DNA from: Marivivens geojensis
Lineage (GTDB): Bacteria; Pseudomonadota; Alphaproteobacteria; Rhodobacterales; Rhodobacteraceae
Reading direction: 5' to 3'
DNA: 64,000 nucleotides
Assembly (NCBI RefSeq): GCF_023540835.1
Contig: NZ_JALKCU010000001.1
Location: forward strand, 124,001-188,000
A program made the translations under genes and the position numbers. This document shows positions 35,091-44,270 of this stretch, one piece after another; positions within the stretch are counted from its first letter, which is position 1; every line of letters begins with the position of its first letter. Under the pieces are notes generated by a model. It saw only the letters and a list, made by a program, of their open reading frames with translations, ran no database searches and had not been told where the DNA came from.

Positions 35091-37709
35091 ATGTCCAACG
35101 TCACGCCGATGATGGCGCAATATCTCGAAATCAAGGCCGCTCACCCCGGTGCATTGTTGTTCTATCGCATGGGCGATTTCTATGAGATGTTCTTTGAGGA
35201 TGCAGTTGCGGCCTCAGAGGCGTTGGATATTGCGCTGACCAAACGCGGGAAGCACGACGACGAAGATATTCCAATGTGCGGCGTACCTGTTCATGCCGCC
35301 GAAGGCTATTTGCTGACGCTCATCCGCAAAGGGTTTCGCGTCGCAGTTTGTGAACAGTTGGAAAACCCCGCCGAGGCAAAGAAGCGCGGCTACAAAGCGG
35401 TCGTCAAACGCGATGTCGTACGCCTGGTCACACCTGGCACCCTGACCGAAGACAGCCTTCTGGACGCACGCCGCCACAATTACCTCGCCGCTTTTGCCGA
35501 AGTACGGGATGAGGGCGCATTGGCGTGGGTCGATATTTCAACGGGCGCGTTTCACGTGGTGCCCTGCGCGGCGGTTCGGCTCGGACCGGAGCTGGCGCGC
35601 CTCACTCCGCGTGAAGTTCTGCTGTCCGACGATAGCGCACTCCGCACAACTGTCGAAGAGTCAGGCGCCGCCGTGTCGGAACTCGGTAAAGCTGCGTTTG
35701 ATAGCACTCTGGGCGAAAAGCGTCTGTGTAATCTCTATGATGTTGCATCTCTCGACGCGTTCGGGACCTTCACCCGCGCCCAAGTTTCGGCCATGGCTGC
35801 GGTCGTTGAATATCTGGAGATTACCCAAAAAGGGAATCTGCCCCTACTACGCCCGCCTGTTGCCGAAGGTGAAACCGCCAATATGCAGATCGACGCCGCG
35901 ACGCGTCGGTCGCTCGAATTGACCCACTCTATGGCAGGCGGTCGCGCTGGATCTCTCCTCGCTACGATTGACCGCACGGTTACAGCTGCTGGCGCCCGCT
36001 TGCTGGAGCGTCGCCTGTCCTCTCCGTCTCGCACAATCGACACTATTCAGGCCCGACAGGATGCAGTGAGTTATTTTGTCGAAGAAACAAAACTGCGCCA
36101 ATCGATCCGCGATGGGCTGCGTGGTGTACATGATATCGACCGGGCCCTATCGCGCCTCGCTCTCGATCGGGCAGGCCCTCGGGACATGACAGCAATCCGC
36201 AACACTCTGGGTCAGGCAGAGCAGATCGCCGCAAGTTTACCCGAAGGATTACCCGACCACCTGCAGTCAGTGACGGGCGACCTGACTGGGCACGACGACC
36301 TCTTGGATCTCTTGGATCAAGCGCTGGTGGCAGAACCGCCACTACTGACCCGCGATGGCGGCTTTATCGCACCGGGTTATGACGAGGAACTGGACGAAGC
36401 CCGCACCCTTCGGGACGAAGGCCGCAGCGTAATTGCCGCGATGCAGGCGGAGTATTCAGAACTCTCAGGAGTTCCAAGCTTAAAGATCAAACACAACAAC
36501 GTTTTGGGTTATTTCATCGAAACCACCGCGACCCACGCGGAGAAGATGATGACGCCACCGCTGAACGAAACCTTTATTCACCGCCAAACTACCGCCAATC
36601 AGGTGCGTTTCACCACCGTTCCGCTGAGTGAGATTGAAACCAAAATCCTGAATGCAGGTGGTCGGGCGCTAGAAATCGAAAAACGTCTCTATTCCAATCT
36701 AAGAGAGGCCATTATTGCAAAAGCTGCCCCTCTGTCGGCTCTCGCTCGGGCGCTATCCGAATTGGACGTTTCTGCCGCCCTCGCGGACCTCGCGAAGGCC
36801 GAGGACTGGACCCGCCCAGTCGTCGATACGGGCCGCGCCTTTGATATTTCAAAAGGGCGCCACCCTGTCGTGGAACAATCGTTGAAAAAATCGGGTGACC
36901 CGTTTGTGGCGAACGATACCGACCTGTCCAAATCGAACATCTGGCTTCTCACTGGTCCGAACATGGCGGGTAAATCGACCTTCCTTCGCCAGAACGCACT
37001 GATCGCGGTTCTAGCTCAGATGGGCGCTTGGGTGCCTGCGCAGGCTGCACATATTGGTTTGGTCAGCCAGATTTTTAGCCGAGTGGGTGCGTCCGACGAC
37101 CTCGCTCGTGGTCGTTCGACCTTCATGGTCGAGATGGTTGAGACCGCAGCGATCCTGAACCAAGCCGACGACCGCGCTCTGGTCATCTTGGACGAAATCG
37201 GGCGTGGAACGGCGACTTACGACGGCCTGTCGATCGCTTGGGCAACGCTAGAACATCTTCATGACGTGAACCGTTGCCGCGCACTGTTCGCGACGCACTA
37301 CCATGAAATGTGCCAGCTTGCGGACAAACTCGACGGCGTCGACAACGCAACCGTCACCGTGAAGGAATGGGACGGCGATGTGATCTTCCTCCACGAGGTA
37401 AAACGCGGCACAGCGGACCGGAGCTACGGTGTACAGGTCGCGCGCCTTGCTGGTTTGCCCGCTGCTGTTGTGAACAGAGCCAAGGTCGTTCTGGACGCGT
37501 TGGAAAAAGGTGAACGAGAAGGCGGCACGGCCCAGAAAGCGTTGATCGATGACCTACCGCTCTTTGCCGCGATTGCCCCAGCACCTGTGCCCGCAAAACC
37601 CGCACAGTCCGAAGTCGAAGACCGTCTCAAGAATATTTTCCCCGACGATCTATCACCCAAAGAGGCTCTATCCTTGCTTTACGAACTAAAAGAGCTGGCG
37701 CAAAAATAA
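35091..37709 (+). CDS. mutS: DNA mismatch repair protein MutS
   Basis: MutS recognises mismatches and recruits MutL. The 872-residue protein has the mismatch-binding motif LFYRMGDFYEMFFEDA near the start (Phe and Glu that contact the mismatch), the core and clamp domains, and the ABC-type ATPase: Walker A GPNMAGKSTFLRQ near 622, signature DDLARGRSTFMVEM, Walker B LVILDEIGRGTATYDG and FATHYHEM. The C-terminal region (about 800-872) has a short DLSPKEALSLLYELKEL tail. ATG 35091 follows GAGGAAAATT; the frame is open further upstream without a site. It is divergent from maeB. Confidence 0.97.
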   Translation: MSNVTPMMAQYLEIKAAHPGALLFYRMGDFYEMFFEDAVAASEALDIALTKRGKHDDEDIPMCGVPVHAAEGYLLTLIRKGFRVAVCEQLENPAEAKKRGYKAVVKRDVVRLVTPGTLTEDSLLDARRHNYLAAFAEVRDEGALAWVDISTGAFHVVPCAAVRLGPELARLTPREVLLSDDSALRTTVEESGAAVSELGKAAFDSTLGEKRLCNLYDVASLDAFGTFTRAQVSAMAAVVEYLEITQKGNLPLLRPPVAEGETANMQIDAATRRSLELTHSMAGGRAGSLLATIDRTVTAAGARLLERRLSSPSRTIDTIQARQDAVSYFVEETKLRQSIRDGLRGVHDIDRALSRLALDRAGPRDMTAIRNTLGQAEQIAASLPEGLPDHLQSVTGDLTGHDDLLDLLDQALVAEPPLLTRDGGFIAPGYDEELDEARTLRDEGRSVIAAMQAEYSELSGVPSLKIKHNNVLGYFIETTATHAEKMMTPPLNETFIHRQTTANQVRFTTVPLSEIETKILNAGGRALEIEKRLYSNLREAIIAKAAPLSALARALSELDVSAALADLAKAEDWTRPVVDTGRAFDISKGRHPVVEQSLKKSGDPFVANDTDLSKSNIWLLTGPNMAGKSTFLRQNALIAVLAQMGAWVPAQAAHIGLVSQIFSRVGASDDLARGRSTFMVEMVETAAILNQADDRALVILDEIGRGTATYDGLSIAWATLEHLHDVNRCRALFATHYHEMCQLADKLDGVDNATVTVKEWDGDVIFLHEVKRGTADRSYGVQVARLAGLPAAVVNRAKVVLDALEKGEREGGTAQKALIDDLPLFAAIAPAPVPAKPAQSEVEDRLKNIFPDDLSPKEALSLLYELKELAQK

Positions 37710-37735
37710 CGCCAGCTCCGAATTTTGCTTGATTT
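37690..37735. terminator. Bidirectional terminator between mutS and grpE
   Basis: Arms GAGCTGGCG (37692-37700) and CGCCAGCTC (37710-37718) are perfect; the mutS stop codon lies in the nine-base loop. Both sides are followed by T-rich DNA on their own strand (AATTTTG; TTTTAG). Confidence 0.75.
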
Positions 37736-37747
37736 TCTGGGGTCCGA

Positions 37748-38311
37748 TTAGGACGCAGGCATCGACGATACACCGACCTGTGCAGGACGCAGCAGACGGT
37801 CGTGGAGCATGAAGCCGAGCGCGGAAACCTGGATAATATCGCCTGCTTTAGTGCCAGGGAGCGGTGCCTCAAACATCGCCTCATGCTGCTGCGGATCGAA
37901 TTTGTCGCCAACAGCCGGTTCAATCTTGGTGATGCCGTGCTTTGCGAACACGTTCAGCAGTTCGCGCATGGTCAGTTCGATGCCCTCGATCAGAGCGGCT
38001 TGAGCTTCGCGCTGATCTTCAGAGATCGCATCAATCGCACGGTGCATGTTGTCATAAACGGGCAGCAAATCACGCGCCAATTTCGAACCACCATAGTTTT
38101 CAGCTTCACGACGATCACGCTCTGCACGGCGGCGCGAGTTTTCGGCATCCGCAACGGCACGCAAGAAACGGTCTTTGAACTCGTCGCGCTCTGCGGTCAG
38201 TTGGGCAAGCACATCAACTTCGCCCTCGCCTTCGGCCTGATCTTCTGCACCCAGTTCAATTTCGTCAGCCTCGGCGGCAAGTTCATCAAGGCTTTTCGGT
38301 TCTTCGCTCAT
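37748..38311 (-). CDS. grpE: Nucleotide exchange factor GrpE
   Basis: GrpE releases ADP from DnaK and so drives the Hsp70 cycle. The 187-residue protein has an acidic N-terminal tail (1-35), a long helix (RDEFKDRFLRAVADAENSRR and on) used for dimerisation, and the beta-domain with KFDPQQHEAMFEAPLPGTKA and GDIIQVSALGFMLHDRLLRPA. It lies 9 bases after hrcA on the same strand, a normal heat-shock pair. dnaK and dnaJ are not in this window. No separate promoter is visible, so it should share the hrcA transcript. Confidence 0.97.
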   Translation of the reverse strand: MSEEPKSLDELAAEADEIELGAEDQAEGEGEVDVLAQLTAERDEFKDRFLRAVADAENSRRRAERDRREAENYGGSKLARDLLPVYDNMHRAIDAISEDQREAQAALIEGIELTMRELLNVFAKHGITKIEPAVGDKFDPQQHEAMFEAPLPGTKAGDIIQVSALGFMLHDRLLRPAQVGVSSMPAS

Positions 38312-38320
38312 TTCTTTTCC

Positions 38321-39379
38321 TCAACTTTGTCCGGACAGGACACGCCCGACCAGTTGCGCTGTATAATCTACGATTGGCACGATCCGTCCGTAATTGAGAC
38401 GAGTCGGCCCAATGACGCCAACAGCGCCAATGATCTTACGGTCGGCGTTCATATATGGAGAAACCACCAAAGAGGAACCCGAAAGTGAAAAAAGCTTGTT
38501 CTCTGAGCCAATAAAAATGCGAACGCCCTCGCCTTCTTCGGCAAGTTCTAGGAATTCAGAGATATCTTGCTTGCGTTCGAGGTCGTCAAACAGCGTTCGG
38601 ATGCGTTCGAGGTCAATACCGCTCTCTTGATCAGCGAGCAGATTGCCTCGTCCGCGCACGATAAGGCGTTCAGTCGATTCGCCCTTGTTTTCCCAGACAG
38701 CGATGCCGCTCTCGACGAGTTGTGCGGCGAGACTGTCAATTTCTTGACGCCTTGCATTGATCTCACGGGTCATGACGGTGGACAGTTCGGATAGCGTGCG
38801 GCCCTCGGCAAAGGAATTGACGAAGTTCGCGGCCTCACGAAGTGAACTCGGCGTTTGACCAGCGGGCGGCGTGAAAAGACGGTTTTCCACATGGCCATCC
38901 GCAAACACGAGCACGACCAATGCGCGGTCGGGACCGAGCGAAACAAATTCAATATGCTTGATCGGCGCTTCGTGTTTCGGCGTCAGAACCAAAGACGCGC
39001 CACGGGTCACACCAGACAACGCAGACCCTACCCGATCCAAAAGCACATTCACATCGCCATTCGCAGCGTCCAGCGTTTGATCAATCTTTTCACGGTCATC
39101 CCCGCTAAGAGACACCTCAAGCAGCCCGTCCACAAACATCCGAAGGCCCGTTTGGGTCGGTATTCGCCCCGCAGACACGTGAGGGCTACCAACGAGGCCG
39201 AGGTATTCGAGATCCTGCATCACGTTGCGGATCGTCGCCGCGCTCACCTTTTCGGACATTTCACGGGACAGAGTTCGCGACCCAACAGGTGCACCAGTGT
39301 CCAGATAGCCCTCAACAACACGGCGAAAGACTTCGCGTGAGCGGTCATTCATTTCACTTAACAGTGGCGTATTGTTCAT
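38321..39379 (-). CDS. hrcA: Heat-inducible transcription repressor HrcA
   Basis: HrcA binds the CIRCE operator before heat-shock genes, typically groESL, and needs GroEL to be active. The 352-residue length is normal. The N-terminal winged helix has SREVFRRVVEGYLDTGAPVG, SRTLSREMSEKVSAATIRNV and MQDLEYLGLVGSPHVSAGRIP. The remainder has the GAF-like and dimerisation parts (FVDGLLEVSLSGDDREKIDQ and, near the end, VSPYMNADRKIIGAVGVIGP). I find no CIRCE copy upstream, so this gene is probably not self-regulated through it. It is divergent from rph. Confidence 0.96.
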   Translation of the reverse strand: MNNTPLLSEMNDRSREVFRRVVEGYLDTGAPVGSRTLSREMSEKVSAATIRNVMQDLEYLGLVGSPHVSAGRIPTQTGLRMFVDGLLEVSLSGDDREKIDQTLDAANGDVNVLLDRVGSALSGVTRGASLVLTPKHEAPIKHIEFVSLGPDRALVVLVFADGHVENRLFTPPAGQTPSSLREAANFVNSFAEGRTLSELSTVMTREINARRQEIDSLAAQLVESGIAVWENKGESTERLIVRGRGNLLADQESGIDLERIRTLFDDLERKQDISEFLELAEEGEGVRIFIGSENKLFSLSGSSLVVSPYMNADRKIIGAVGVIGPTRLNYGRIVPIVDYTAQLVGRVLSGQS

Positions 39380-39404
39380 TTCAGCGTTTCCCTAAGGCGA
39401 GACA

Positions 39405-39432
39405 ATTAAAACGCTGGGGATCGGCGCGTCAA
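39405..39432 (-). promoter_or_regulatory. Probable promoter of hrcA-grpE
   Basis: On the minus strand TTGACG (39427-39432), a 16-base spacer and TTTAAT (39405-39410) form a good sigma-70-type match before hrcA. No heat-shock sigma motif is clear. Confidence 0.45.
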
Positions 39433-39493
39433 TCGGGCTTGGTTTTCGGACCCGTCCAGCGTATCCCACCCTCAACAGATAAAGGAGAGTTTA

Positions 39494-40204
39494 ATGCGCC
39501 CCTCAGGTCGTCAGATAGATGAAATGCGTCCGATTTCAATCGAAGTCGGTGTCACAAAACATGCCGAAGGGTCTTGCCTGATCAAAGTGGGCGACACTCA
39601 TGTCCTTTGCACTGCCACGATAGAAGACCGCGTGCCTCCGTTCATCAAAGGTTCGGGCCTTGGCTGGGTGACTGCTGAATACGGCATGCTGCCGCGTTCG
39701 ACAGGTTCGCGGATGCGTCGCGAATCCACGCAAGGCAAACAAGGTGGCCGCACCGTTGAGATCCAGCGTCTGATCGGTCGCTCCCTCCGCGCTGGTGTCG
39801 ATCGCGTTGCGCTGGGTGAACGCCAGATCACCATCGACTGTGATGTGATCCAAGCGGACGGTGGAACCCGCTGCGCATCGATTACGGGTGGTTGGGTCGC
39901 ACTGAAACTCGCCGTCAACAAGCTGATGAAAGCGGGCGACGTGATCTCTGATCCGCTGGTGAACCCTGTTGCGGCAGTGTCCTGTGGCATCTACGCAGGT
40001 CAACCTGTTCTGGACCTCGACTATCCAGAAGACTCCGAAGCAGGCGTGGACGGCAACTTCGTCATGGCCGGCGACCGTCTGGTCGAAGTGCAGATGAGCG
40101 CCGAAGGGTCAACCTTTACTCGCGATCAAATGGCGAAGCTGATGGATCTCGCGGACAAAGGCATTGCCGAACTCGTTGCCGCACAGCTTCAGGCCGTAAA
40201 ATGA
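39494..40204 (+). CDS. rph: Ribonuclease PH
   Basis: RNase PH trims the 3' ends of tRNA precursors with phosphate. The 236-residue protein starts [18 protein letters not shown], the normal N-terminus, and shows [53 protein letters not shown] and the end part [29 protein letters not shown] lies before the ATG. Its stop overlaps the rdgB start (ATGA), and hemW follows, so three genes form one operon. The pair rph-rdgB is widely conserved. Confidence 0.97.
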   Translation: MRPSGRQIDEMRPISIEVGVTKHAEGSCLIKVGDTHVLCTATIEDRVPPFIKGSGLGWVTAEYGMLPRSTGSRMRRESTQGKQGGRTVEIQRLIGRSLRAGVDRVALGERQITIDCDVIQADGGTRCASITGGWVALKLAVNKLMKAGDVISDPLVNPVAAVSCGIYAGQPVLDLDYPEDSEAGVDGNFVMAGDRLVEVQMSAEGSTFTRDQMAKLMDLADKGIAELVAAQLQAVK

Positions 40205-40812
40205 CACGGCGGTTTGACGGTAAAGAGCTGGTTGTCGCCACTCACAACAAAGGCAAGCTCGAGGAGATCGCTGATCTCCTCGGCCCGTTTGGGATCACGC
40301 TGACTTCTGCTGCGGATCATGGTTTATCTGAGCCTGAAGAAACCGAGTCCACCTTCGTCGGCAACGCGCGGATCAAGGCACATTACGCCGCAAAAGAGAC
40401 TGGTTTGCCTGCTCTCTCGGACGATTCAGGGATCGAGATCGATGGGCTAGATGGCGCACCGGGTGTCTACACCGCAGATTGGGCCGAAACGCCAAACGGT
40501 CGTGATTTCGTCATGGCGATGGAAAAAACATGGGCCAAGCTGGAAGAGGTTAACGCCCCATTCCCTCGGACCGCTCGTTTTTGCTGCACCCTCGTCCTCG
40601 CTTGGCCAGATGGACACGATGAAGTGTTCCCTGGGATCATGTCTGGACAAATCGTTTGGCCGATGCGCGGCGATCAAGGCCACGGCTACGACCCCATTTT
40701 CCAGCCTGACGGCTACGACATCACGTTTGGTGAAATGGACCGTTGGGAAAAAAACAAGATCAGCCACCGTGCGGACGCGTTCGCCAAACTGGTAAAGGGT
40801 TGCTTTGCCTGA
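40201..40812 (+). CDS. rdgB: XTP/dITP diphosphatase (non-canonical purine NTPase)
   Basis: This 203-residue enzyme of the Ham1/RdgB family removes ITP, dITP and XTP from the nucleotide pool. Motifs are [18 protein letters not shown] (substrate loop), [40 protein letters not shown] with the key Asp, and [14 protein letters not shown]. The ATG lies within the rph stop. The hemW TTG start overlaps its end by 8 bases. It works beside MutT and Maf as a nucleotide sanitiser. Confidence 0.96.
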   Translation: MTRRFDGKELVVATHNKGKLEEIADLLGPFGITLTSAADHGLSEPEETESTFVGNARIKAHYAAKETGLPALSDDSGIEIDGLDGAPGVYTADWAETPNGRDFVMAMEKTWAKLEEVNAPFPRTARFCCTLVLAWPDGHDEVFPGIMSGQIVWPMRGDQGHGYDPIFQPDGYDITFGEMDRWEKNKISHRADAFAKLVKGCFA

Positions 40813-41962
40813 GGATTGGGAAAACGGGGGCTTTGGGCTCTACATTCACTGGCCGTTTTGCCAGTCGAAATGCCCCTATTGCGACTTTAACAGTCACGTC
40901 GTCGCGTCCATCGACCAAGAACGTTGGGCGCGCGCCTATTTGTCCGAGATCGAACGCGTTGGGCAGCTGACCCAAGGCCGCATCCTCAAATCGGTTTTCT
41001 TTGGCGGCGGGACACCGAGCCTCATGAACCCAGAATTGGTCCAGGCCATCCTTGATAAGGTTCGCTCCACGTGGCGTATGACCAATTCCTGCGAGATCAC
41101 GCTCGAAGCCAACCCAACGTCCGTCGAAGCAGGCCGTTTCCATGGATACCGCGATGCAGGCGTGAACCGCGTTTCAATGGGATTTCAGTCTCTAAATAAC
41201 GACGATCTTCGTGCTTTGGGCCGTTTACACAGTGTCGAAGACGCCATGAAAGCCTTTGATGTTGCGAGAAACGTGTTTGACCGCGTTAGTTTCGATTTAA
41301 TCTACGCACGACAGAACCAGACACTTGAAAATTGGCGAATTGAGCTGAAACAGGCTCTGTCTTTGGCTATTGATCACCTGTCTTTGTATCAACTCACAAT
41401 TGAGGACGGCACAGCATTTGGTGATCGCTACGCAGTTGGCAAACTCCGCGGTCTACCTGACGACGACACCGCTGCCGACATGTATGACACAACCCAAGAG
41501 ATCTGCGATCAAATGGGGTTCCCTGTATACGAGGTCTCAAACCACGCCCCAGAAGGCGCGGAAAGCCAACATAACCTGATTTATTGGCGTTACGGCGATT
41601 ACGCTGGGATCGGTCCTGGCGCGCATGGACGACTAACGCTCAACGGCGTCAGGCATGCGACCGAAACCTATACTGCTCCACAGATGTGGCTCAATGCAGT
41701 TGAAACAAAAGGCAGCGGTGAAACGCTATCCGACGCGCTAACCGCCGAAGATGCAGTTACTGAGTTTCTCTTGATGGGTATGCGTCTCACCGAGGGCGTT
41801 GATATTAAGCGCCTTCAAGCTTTAGGCGGCGATCGGTTCTCAAACAACATAAACCGTATGACCGAAATGGGCTTTGTTGAAACAAAAGCGGGCCGCCTGT
41901 GCGTTTCTGCAACTGGGCGGCCCGTTCTAAATGGCGTTTTGCGAGAGCTTCTGGCCGATTAA
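40805..41962 (+). CDS. hemW: Radical SAM heme chaperone HemW
   Basis: This 385-residue radical SAM protein was formerly annotated as an oxygen-independent coproporphyrinogen III oxidase; HemW transfers heme to target proteins. The cluster motif CX3CX2C is C19, C23 and C26 in WPFCQSKCPYCDFNSH. FFGGGTPSLMNPELV, GVNRVSMGFQSLNNDDLRAL and SFDLIYARQNQTLENW are typical. I choose the TTG at 40805: AAAGGG lies before it and it overlaps rdgB, and the family start (GLYIHWPFC) is close. The stop overlaps the parB stop on TTAA (41959-41962). Confidence 0.94.
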   Translation: MPEDWENGGFGLYIHWPFCQSKCPYCDFNSHVVASIDQERWARAYLSEIERVGQLTQGRILKSVFFGGGTPSLMNPELVQAILDKVRSTWRMTNSCEITLEANPTSVEAGRFHGYRDAGVNRVSMGFQSLNNDDLRALGRLHSVEDAMKAFDVARNVFDRVSFDLIYARQNQTLENWRIELKQALSLAIDHLSLYQLTIEDGTAFGDRYAVGKLRGLPDDDTAADMYDTTQEICDQMGFPVYEVSNHAPEGAESQHNLIYWRYGDYAGIGPGAHGRLTLNGVRHATETYTAPQMWLNAVETKGSGETLSDALTAEDAVTEFLLMGMRLTEGVDIKRLQALGGDRFSNNINRMTEMGFVETKAGRLCVSATGRPVLNGVLRELLAD

Positions 41963-42861
41963 CCGACCGACAAAATACGCAGCAAATCGTCAAGTTGATC
42001 AAGGTTCGAATAGCTGATCGTCACCTTACCAGCTTCGCTACCAACGGGATGGTCGATCGATACCTTCATTTTGAGATTCGCACTCAGCTCCTGTTCGAGT
42101 TGGGCTGTATCAGGGTCTTTTGCAGCCGCGCGCACACGATTGTTTTGCGCAACTTTTTCCTTCGCGGGATCCACTTTAACCAGTTTCTCTGTTTCGCGAA
42201 CAGACAGCCCCTGTTGTATGATCTTTTGCGCAATCGCAGAAGCTTGATCGTTACCAACCAACGCTCGTGCGTGGCCCGCGCTTAGCTTGCCTTCGATCAC
42301 TTGCGTCTGCACATCGTGTGGAAGGTTCAAAAGGCGCATCAGGTTCGCAATGTGGCTCCGGCTCTTGCCAAGCGCGTGGCTCAGTTGTTCTTGAGTATGC
42401 CCAAAGCGATCCATCAGCTGCTTGTAGCCTGCCGCCTCGTCAATTGCGTTCAAGTCAGCGCGCTGGATATTTTCGATGATCGCAACTTCGAGGACTTCAG
42501 TATCAGTGAAATCCCGAACGATAACAGGCAGTTCATGAAGTTTAGCGATCTGCGATGCACGCCAACGGCGTTCACCTGCGACGATTTCGAATTTAGCCTC
42601 GTCTCGAGGCGATTTGCGTACGATCAAGGGCTGAATAACGCCCTTTTCTTTGATCGACGACGCAAGTTCGTTTAGCGCATCTTCGTTGAAATAACGGCGC
42701 GGCTGATCGGGGTTCGGTTCAATGCGCTCAATTGCCACCATAAGATCAGGGGCACGCGGCGCTGGCGCTCCGGTGCTGCGATCTACAGGGGCGGTTACGT
42801 CGGACATGAGCGCGGAAAGACCGCGGCCAAGCCCACGATTTCGGTTCGGTTTATCAGCCAT
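41959..42861 (-). CDS. parB: Chromosome partitioning protein ParB
   Basis: ParB binds parS near the origin and spreads as a CTP-dependent clamp to segregate the new origins. The 300-residue protein has an N-terminal tail, the CTP-binding fold with KSPRDEAKFEIVAGERRWRA (the GERRxRA motif), the helix-turn-helix region YKQLMDRFGHTQEQLSHALG, KSRSHIANLMRLLNLP and GKLSAGHARALVG, and a C-terminal dimer domain. It is 10 bases after parA. Two perfect parS sites lie 2.3 and 4.2 kb upstream of it in the gidAB region. Confidence 0.97.
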   Translation of the reverse strand: MADKPNRNRGLGRGLSALMSDVTAPVDRSTGAPAPRAPDLMVAIERIEPNPDQPRRYFNEDALNELASSIKEKGVIQPLIVRKSPRDEAKFEIVAGERRWRASQIAKLHELPVIVRDFTDTEVLEVAIIENIQRADLNAIDEAAGYKQLMDRFGHTQEQLSHALGKSRSHIANLMRLLNLPHDVQTQVIEGKLSAGHARALVGNDQASAIAQKIIQQGLSVRETEKLVKVDPAKEKVAQNNRVRAAAKDPDTAQLEQELSANLKMKVSIDHPVGSEAGKVTISYSNLDQLDDLLRILSVG

Positions 42862-42871
42862 CTGCCTCTCC

Positions 42872-43672
42872 CTATTTCTTTTCTCGTTCGATCAGTTCTT
42901 CGGCTAGCTCGCGGTAAGCCTGACTGCCGCGTGATTGTGGATCGTATTCCAAAATGGTCATCGCAAAAGACGGCGCCTCGCTCAGGCGAACGTTACGCGG
43001 AATGACCGTTTTAAAGACCAAATCCCGTAGGTTTTCGCGCGCATCATCCTCAACCTGCTGAGATAGATTATTCCTACGATCATACATCGTCAAAACAACC
43101 CCCTCGATGGCAAGGTCGGGATTAGCTGTTAGACGCACCTCGCGGATCGTCAACATCAACTGTGACAGACCTTCGAGCGCATAAAATTCGCTCTGCAACG
43201 GCACGATCACTGAATCCGCAGCAACCATAGCATTGATCGTTAACAGGTTAAGTGAGGGTGGGCAGTCGATAATGATATAGTCGAGCGCGAACGCATCAAT
43301 TGCTGGCTGACGAAGAGCGTCATGAAGCAGGAAGCTCCGCTTCTCGTTGGAAATAAGCTCAATATCAGCCGAGCTAAGGTCCGTCGTCGCAGGAATAACC
43401 AATAGATTTTCTACGCTCGTCTTATGGATCGCATCAAAAAGTGATTCCTCACCGACGAGCAGATCATAAGTTGTTACATTGCGCTCATCCGGCTCGATAC
43501 CCAAGCCAGTCGAGGCGTTCCCTTGCGGGTCGAGGTCGACAAGCAAAACATTTCGGCCCAATTCGGCAAGCGCAGCGGCCAGGTTGATCGAGGTGGTTGT
43601 CTTACCAACCCCGCCTTTTTGGTTCGCCACCGCGATAATTTTTGGCTGAGTTGTCCGGCTCAAATCAGACAC
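42872..43672 (-). CDS. parA: Chromosome partitioning ATPase ParA
   Basis: This 266-residue Walker-type ATPase has the deviant Walker A NQKGGVGKTTTSINLAAAL near residue 18, LLVDLDPQGNASTGLGI, YIIIDCPPSLNLLTINAMVA and VVLTMYDRRNNLS, standard for chromosomal ParA (Soj). With ParB it moves origins to the cell poles. The N-terminal start overlaps the rsmG stop by 8 bases. It is in the mnmE-mnmG-rsmG-parA-parB series, the common gene order at alphaproteobacterial origins. Confidence 0.98.
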   Translation of the reverse strand: MSDLSRTTQPKIIAVANQKGGVGKTTTSINLAAALAELGRNVLLVDLDPQGNASTGLGIEPDERNVTTYDLLVGEESLFDAIHKTSVENLLVIPATTDLSSADIELISNEKRSFLLHDALRQPAIDAFALDYIIIDCPPSLNLLTINAMVAADSVIVPLQSEFYALEGLSQLMLTIREVRLTANPDLAIEGVVLTMYDRRNNLSQQVEDDARENLRDLVFKTVIPRNVRLSEAPSFAMTILEYDPQSRGSQAYRELAEELIEREKK

Positions 43673-44270
43673 GAGAAAATCCTTTGATTGAAATCACGCA
43701 AGCATCGCTATTGGTGATACTGGGCGCCTTATTGTAATCAAAGGCCCAAGTATGCTTTGCCTCAATTATTTCGTCGTCTGCTGATTTCCCCTTTTGGAAT
43801 ACAGCAATGCCGTTCGGAGCCAGATGGCGCTCTGCAAAACCAAGAAGAATGGTTAACGAAGCCAGCGCGCGGGCTGAAATCACATCGGCATTCTGTGGAG
43901 GCGCCAATTCGATACGGTCATCTAGGACAATGGCATTCAAATTCAGTTCACGGATCGCTGTGCGCAGAAACGTCGCCTTGCGTTGATCGCTCTCAATCAG
44001 AGTAAAGCGTGCGTCCGGCTTCTTCTCAACGGCGATAGCTGCAAGGATAATGGCAGGAAAACCACCGCCACTTCCGATATCAACCCAGTGGTTCCATTCG
44101 TCTGGCGCAGATGACCAAACCTGAGCAGAATCTACGATATGGCGGTCCCAGATGTGATCAACGTCGTTACGAGCGATCAAGTTAATCTTCTTCGTCCATT
44201 TCCGAACGAGGTCCTCAAAAGCCCCTAACCTCTCTAATGTTTCACGTGAAACATCTACACCTGAGATCAT
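43665..44270 (-). CDS. rsmG: 16S rRNA (guanine527-N7)-methyltransferase RsmG
   Basis: This 201-residue SAM-dependent enzyme methylates G527 of 16S rRNA. The N-terminal part [20 protein letters not shown] and [20 protein letters not shown] are characteristic, and the SAM motif is [39 protein letters not shown] is the next conserved part. Codons 7-11 (VSRET) are a perfect parS site. ATG overlaps the mnmG stop (ATGA), and the stop overlaps parA. Loss of this gene gives low-level streptomycin resistance in other bacteria. Confidence 0.96.
   Translation of the reverse strand: MISGVDVSRETLERLGAFEDLVRKWTKKINLIARNDVDHIWDRHIVDSAQVWSSAPDEWNHWVDIGSGGGFPAIILAAIAVEKKPDARFTLIESDQRKATFLRTAIRELNLNAIVLDDRIELAPPQNADVISARALASLTILLGFAERHLAPNGIAVFQKGKSADDEIIEAKHTWAFDYNKAPSITNSDACVISIKGFSRV
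44238..44253. promoter_or_regulatory. parS site 1, inside the rsmG coding region
   Basis: The 16-bp palindrome TGTTTCACGTGAAACA matches the universal parS consensus in full. On the minus strand it encodes the last base of codon 6 and VSRET of RsmG. It lies 5.4 kb from oriC and is a ParB binding site by sequence. Confidence 0.93.

Noticed and set aside
35546-35565. A parS-like GTTTCACGTGG inside mutS
   Set aside because: Only the left half matches the consensus; the right arm is not complementary.
39380-39493. CIRCE operator before hrcA
   Set aside because: No TTAGCACTC-N9-GAGTGCTAA or close variant is present in this interval.
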